Shown here in pieces: positions 42,141 through 45,390 of a DNA stretch of 45,390 nucleotides. The translations under genes were made by a program, and so were the position numbers. The notes below the pieces were generated by a model. It ran no database searches and was not told the origin of the DNA. It worked only from the letters and a program-made list of their open reading frames with translations. Source of the DNA: RUG13091 sp963619935 (GTDB lineage Bacteria > Bacillota_I > Bacilli_A > RFN20 > CAG-826); assembly GCA_963619935.1 (NCBI GenBank), contig CAVEYA010000064.1, forward strand, positions 1 to 45,390. The letters run 5' to 3'. The first letter of the stretch is position 1; each line of letters opens with the position of its first letter.

Positions 42141-42974
42141 ATGAAAGAAGAAATTAAAGCAGATTCTGGTATTCAGAGAAAACCAGACGCATTCTCTAAA
42201 CGTATTCACGAGATAGATTTCCTTCGTGGCGTATTAATGATTTTAGTGTTAATGGATCATTTATTTTGGTGTTTTAAGCATTACAACATGCTTTGGTATG
42301 AGGCCACAAATATTGAATTTTTTAATGTAATTTATAAAATATTTAGATTTTATTGGGGCGAAACAGGATGCCCTGCTAGAGATATTGTTCGTATATTCGC
42401 GATATTTGGTTTCTGCTTTTTATCTGGTATATCATCTGCGTTTAGCAAAAATAACTGGGTAAGAGCGGGTCAAATGCTTGCGGTATATGGCGTTATTGCG
42501 GTGGGTTCAAACTTATTAAGTTCTTGGGGTTTTATAAAACAAGGGTGTCGTATTGATTTTAACGTTATTGGCGTATTAGCATGGTCTACTTTATTTTATT
42601 GTTTTACACAAAATAAGACATGGCGAAGTATTCTTGTTGGTTTATTAATCTCATTTTTATTGTGTTGGTATGTGATTCCTTGGTTACAACAAATTGATAT
42701 TGAAAAAGATTTGCATGCATATGTGCCAGCCCTATGGGAACCAGAAGGACAAAGTGATTGGCTACCTTTATTTCCATATATGACGTTTTTCTTCATGGGC
42801 GCATTAGCGAGTTATTTTATATACGCTCCTTATAAGAAATCCATTATTAAACATAAAGCTGATTGGGAAAGACCATTTTGCTTTATTGGTCGTCATTCCA
42901 TTATTTTCTATTTATCACATCAAATTGTCTTAATCCCTGTATTTGTATTAATAACTGCTTTGATAGGAGCTTAA
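42141..42974 (+). CDS. Membrane acyltransferase-like protein (HGSNAT/DUF1624 family)
   Basis: A 277-aa integral membrane protein with about seven hydrophobic segments after a ~25-residue cytoplasmic tail. The start of the membrane part (HEIDFLRGVLMILVLMDHLFW) resembles heparan-alpha-glucosaminide N-acetyltransferase catalytic domain proteins, which move acyl groups from CoA across the membrane onto sugars. The rest shows RDIVRIFAIFGFCFLSGISSAF and a final FIGRHSIIFYLSHQ, a motif shared with acyltransferase-3-like proteins. ATG 42141 is the first plausible start. It has no SD; a TATACT 10 nt upstream would leave only a ~4-nt UTR. It is followed after 3 nt by an acyl-CoA synthetase-like gene. 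Confidence 0.7.
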   Translation: MKEEIKADSGIQRKPDAFSKRIHEIDFLRGVLMILVLMDHLFWCFKHYNMLWYEATNIEFFNVIYKIFRFYWGETGCPARDIVRIFAIFGFCFLSGISSAFSKNNWVRAGQMLAVYGVIAVGSNLLSSWGFIKQGCRIDFNVIGVLAWSTLFYCFTQNKTWRSILVGLLISFLLCWYVIPWLQQIDIEKDLHAYVPALWEPEGQSDWLPLFPYMTFFFMGALASYFIYAPYKKSIIKHKADWERPFCFIGRHSIIFYLSHQIVLIPVFVLITALIGA

Positions 42975-42977
42975 TTT

Positions 42978-44624
42978 ATGATTGAAAATAGCATGTACTT
43001 AAATTTATTGGAAGCTTGTAAAGATTATCCACATGGTTTAGCGATTTATTATCAAGGAACAAAGATTTCTTTTAGGAAACTCAATAAATTAATCGATAGA
43101 ATGTCGGATATTCTCTACAATCGTTTAAATATCCGTAAAGGCGACATTGTTTTGGTGGCACAGCCAAATATTCCTGATGTTTTAATTCTCTTTTATGCTT
43201 TAAATAAAATTGGAGCAGTGACTAATTTTGTTCACCCATACACTCCATTTAATCAAATTCTTTCAATTATCAAAAAGACAAATTCAAAATATGCTTTTCT
43301 TTTTGAACAAAGGGTGGCTAAGGAAGTCGATAAATATCGTGATTTAGCAGATAAAATATATGTCACACGTATTGAAGATTATTTACCATTAGGTAAGAAA
43401 ATTATTTATCACTTCTTGAATAAAAATATTCGTCATAAATTAGGCAAATGGAGAGGTTCATTTGATGGCTTTAATTATCTTTATCAATTAAAACCGACTG
43501 GGCACACTCCTAAGGCAGAAATTGGCAAAGCAAATGAAGTTTCTATTCTTTTACATAGCGGTTCCACAACTGGTGACCCAAAAACTATTTGTTTAAGTGA
43601 TCACAATTTCAATTCGATTGCCAAAAATACTTTTGAGTTCTTAGCGTGTAAACCAGAATTTATTCGTGGTGGTGGAATGCTTAGTGTATTACCTAGCTTC
43701 CATGGTTTTGGTTTATGTATGACCATGCACGCACCTTTAGTGAATCGTTTTGCAACAATACTTGTACCTAAATTTTCGGCAAAAGAAGTAGCAAAAACCA
43801 TGCAAAAGACAAAGGTAAATGCGATTTGTGGTGTTCCAACAATGTTTGAAAAACTTTTACAAGAACCAAGTTTTGTAAATTCCAAAAAGTTAAAAAGATT
43901 ACATGTTGTATTCTGTGGTGGAGATTCTTTACCAAGTAAATTAAAACATGAATTTGACACCACAATGAAAGAACATGGCTCATATTGTCAAATGTTTGAA
44001 GGATATGGTTTAACCGAGGCTATCGCAGTGAATTGCGTTAATACTTATGACCACCATAAAGATGGTTCTATTGGCTATCCAATGACAGGAGCGGAATTCC
44101 GTATTGTGGACGAAAACGGTCAAGAATTACCACGTGGTGAAATTGGCGAAATTACAATTAAATCAGATGCGATTATGAAAGGTTATTTCAACGATGAAAA
44201 AGCCACTCAAGAAACTATTAAAGATGGTTGGCTTTATACTGGTGATTTAGGCTATATGGATAAAGATAATTTTATCTTTTTCAAACAACGTAAAAAAAGA
44301 GTCGTAAAGGTTTCTGGGGTCGGTGTATTCCCGACAGAAGTAGAAAGATTAGTGGAAAATGTTCCAGGTGTATCTGCTTGTTGCGCGATTCAAATTCCTG
44401 ATAGCAAACTGCAACATGCCTTAAAAATTTTTGTTGTTGCCAAGTTTTTTGATGAAGAAGGCATGAGAAACACTATTTTAGAAACTTGTCGTAAATACTT
44501 AATTAGATGGTCAGTGCCAAAAGAAATTGAATTTAGAGATTCTTTACCTACCACTTTATTAGGCAAAATTGATTTTAAGACTTTACAAAAGGAAGAAAAT
44601 GAAAAGCGGGGTATTAAAAATTAA
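42978..44624 (+). CDS. AMP-binding acyl-CoA synthetase-like enzyme
   Basis: A 548-aa class I adenylate-forming enzyme that would activate a carboxylic (probably fatty) acid with ATP and CoA or another thiol. Motifs: the P-loop-like LLHSGSTTGDPKTICLS, GYGLTEA, YTGDLGYMDKDNFIFF and the C-terminal catalytic Lys in LLGKIDFKTL. The hinge GRxKD motif is altered to KQRKKRVVKVSG. The SD AGGAG lies 9 nt upstream. It is coupled to the upstream membrane acyltransferase gene (3 nt gap), suggesting activation of an acyl group and its transfer to an envelope substrate (inference). The natural substrate is unknown. Confidence 0.9.
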   Translation: MIENSMYLNLLEACKDYPHGLAIYYQGTKISFRKLNKLIDRMSDILYNRLNIRKGDIVLVAQPNIPDVLILFYALNKIGAVTNFVHPYTPFNQILSIIKKTNSKYAFLFEQRVAKEVDKYRDLADKIYVTRIEDYLPLGKKIIYHFLNKNIRHKLGKWRGSFDGFNYLYQLKPTGHTPKAEIGKANEVSILLHSGSTTGDPKTICLSDHNFNSIAKNTFEFLACKPEFIRGGGMLSVLPSFHGFGLCMTMHAPLVNRFATILVPKFSAKEVAKTMQKTKVNAICGVPTMFEKLLQEPSFVNSKKLKRLHVVFCGGDSLPSKLKHEFDTTMKEHGSYCQMFEGYGLTEAIAVNCVNTYDHHKDGSIGYPMTGAEFRIVDENGQELPRGEIGEITIKSDAIMKGYFNDEKATQETIKDGWLYTGDLGYMDKDNFIFFKQRKKRVVKVSGVGVFPTEVERLVENVPGVSACCAIQIPDSKLQHALKIFVVAKFFDEEGMRNTILETCRKYLIRWSVPKEIEFRDSLPTTLLGKIDFKTLQKEENEKRGIKN

Positions 44625-44647
44625 ATTAATAATATCTTTAGCGAAAT

Positions 44648-44732
44648 GCGGTCATGGCGGAACTGGTAGACGCGCTAGAATCAGAATCTAGTGAATAATA
44701 TCGTGGAGGTTCAAGTCCTCTTGGCCGCACCA
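44648..44732 (+). tRNA. tRNA-Leu (anticodon CAG)
   Basis: An 85-nt class II tRNA with encoded CCA. Acceptor GCGGTCA/TGGCCGC (one T-G pair), anticodon stem CTAGA/TCTAG with loop ATCAGAA (anticodon 44682-44684), a long variable region (44692-44703), T loop TTCAAGT, discriminator A. Reads CTG. Confidence 0.93.
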
Positions 44733-44734
44733 AT

Positions 44735-44811
44735 GCGCCTGTAGCTCAGCTGAATAGAGCATAACCCCCCGAAGGTTAGGGTCGTGTGTTTGAATCACAT
44801 CAGGCGCTCCA
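44735..44811 (+). tRNA. tRNA-Arg (anticodon CCG), with altered invariant bases
   Basis: A 77-nt cloverleaf starting 2 nt after tRNA-Leu. Acceptor GCGCCTG/CAGGCGC, D stem GCTC/GAGC, anticodon stem TAACC/GGTTA and T stem GTGTG/CACAT (one G-T pair) are intact and CCA is encoded. The anticodon loop is CCCCGAA, so anticodon CCG (44769-44771) but position 33 is C instead of T. D-loop position 19 is A instead of G, T-loop position 56 is T instead of C, and the discriminator is T. The Arg identity bases A20, C35 and G36 are present. Confidence 0.85.
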
Positions 44812-44822
44812 AATTGTTAATT

Positions 44823-45390
44823 ATGAATAATTTAGATAATTTATTATACGAAACTAACATACTTGATTATTCTAGTACGAATATTCAAGTTTTAATCAAT
44901 CATCACGGTTGGAAAAAATTAGATGATTTTAACAAAGTTAAACAAATCTATGATTTTGTGAGAAATGAGATTCTTTTTGGCTATAACAAAGATGACAGCT
45001 TAAAGGCTAGTGAAGTACTTAATGATGGCTATGGACAATGTAACACAAAAGGAACGCTTTTAATGGCGCTATTAAGAGCGGTTAATATTCCTTGTCGTGT
45101 CCATGGATTTTATATCACCAAGAAGCTACAAAAAGGAGCAATGACAGGTTTAACTTATTTGTTAGCACCAAAAAAGATATTCCATAGTTATGTAGAAGTC
45201 TTTTTAAATAATTATTGGTACGCTCTAGAAGGATTTATCTTAGATAAAGAATATTTAAAAGGAGTGCAAAATAAATTCTCTGATATTGATGGATATTTTC
45301 TTGGCTATGGAGTTGGCACAACTGATTTTAAAAATCCTCTAATTGAATTTAATAATAACGATACTTTTATTCAAAAAGAAGGAATAGTGG
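44823..45390 (+). CDS. Transglutaminase-like protein (3' end beyond window)
   Basis: An open frame of 189 codons to the window edge, without a stop. It has the transglutaminase-like cysteine protease core: Cys73 in DGYGQCNTKGTLLMALLRAVNIPCR, His121 in KIFHSYVEVFLNN and a likely Asp141 in LEGFILDKEYL. Bacterial members are proteases, peptidases or transferases of varied roles. No SD is visible; the ATG lies 11 nt after the CCA end of tRNA-Arg, so the mRNA is probably released by tRNA processing or starts near the ATG. No signal peptide is seen. Confidence 0.75.
   Translation, partial: MNNLDNLLYETNILDYSSTNIQVLINHHGWKKLDDFNKVKQIYDFVRNEILFGYNKDDSLKASEVLNDGYGQCNTKGTLLMALLRAVNIPCRVHGFYITKKLQKGAMTGLTYLLAPKKIFHSYVEVFLNNYWYALEGFILDKEYLKGVQNKFSDIDGYFLGYGVGTTDFKNPLIEFNNNDTFIQKEGIV

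Noticed and set aside
37507..44811. tRNA-Pro 3' end as an integration (att) site for the accessory region
   Set aside because: No second copy of the tRNA 3' end was seen downstream and no integrase gene is in the region.
44735..44811. tRNA pseudogene
   Set aside because: Every stem is fully paired, CCA is encoded and the 19-56 change is compensatory, so decay is less likely than an unusual functional tRNA; not excluded.
60..45390. Mollicutes code (TGA as Trp)
   Set aside because: Genes use TGG for Trp, read to normal lengths under the standard code, and two genes end in TGA.
60..45390. CRISPR array or prophage
   Set aside because: No regularly spaced repeats and no phage structural, lysis or replication genes were found.

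Overview
The window is AT-rich, densely coded DNA from a Gram-positive, fermentative anaerobe, most likely an uncultured member of the Bacilli near the Erysipelotrichia/Mollicutes-like gut lineages. Evidence: a Gram-positive PolC-type polymerase, the Bacillus-type order of translation, secretion and division genes, bifunctional AdhE, [FeFe] hydrogenases and short spacers. The standard code fits: Trp is TGG, and TGA occurs as a stop, although only twice in 41 complete genes (30 TAA, 9 TAG, 2 TGA). The lineage is inferred from gene content and order only.

Region 1 (1-7.94 kb) is a redox/fermentation operon: rex, adhE, a small thioredoxin-like [2Fe-2S] ferredoxin, a PAS-containing sensory [FeFe] hydrogenase, a SpoIIE-type PP2C phosphatase and a group-B-like [FeFe] hydrogenase, closed by a terminator. 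It joins NADH sensing, ethanol formation, hydrogen metabolism and probable H2/redox signalling through a protein phosphatase.

Region 2 (7.95-37.5 kb) is the conserved core: Asp23/Gls24 protein, fakA, recG, plsX, rnc, ftsY, ylxM, ffh, then an inverted block (trmD, rimM, khpA, rpsP on the minus strand), rplS, lepB, rbgA, rnhB, dprA, topA, xerC, rpsB, tsf, pyrH, frr, uppS, cdsA, dxr, rseP and polC. In Bacillus the rpsP-trmD block points the same way as its neighbours; here it is flipped in place and has its own strong promoter. Fatty-acid synthesis genes often found beside plsX are absent while fakA is present. Structured leaders precede rplS and rpsB. Several unit-leading genes lack a Shine-Dalgarno (SD) sequence, and recG and lepB look leaderless.

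Region 3 (37.5-45.39 kb) is accessory. After tRNA-Pro(CGG) come a divergent LysR regulator with a flavodoxin / aldo-keto reductase / flavodoxin-like lipoprotein operon, a solitary DUF1016/PD-(D/E)XK nuclease gene behind a near-perfect palindrome, a membrane acyltransferase-like gene paired with an acyl-CoA synthetase-like gene, tRNA-Leu(CAG), a very unusual tRNA-Arg(CCG), and a transglutaminase-like gene cut by the window end. No CRISPR array, insertion sequence, rRNA or prophage was seen.
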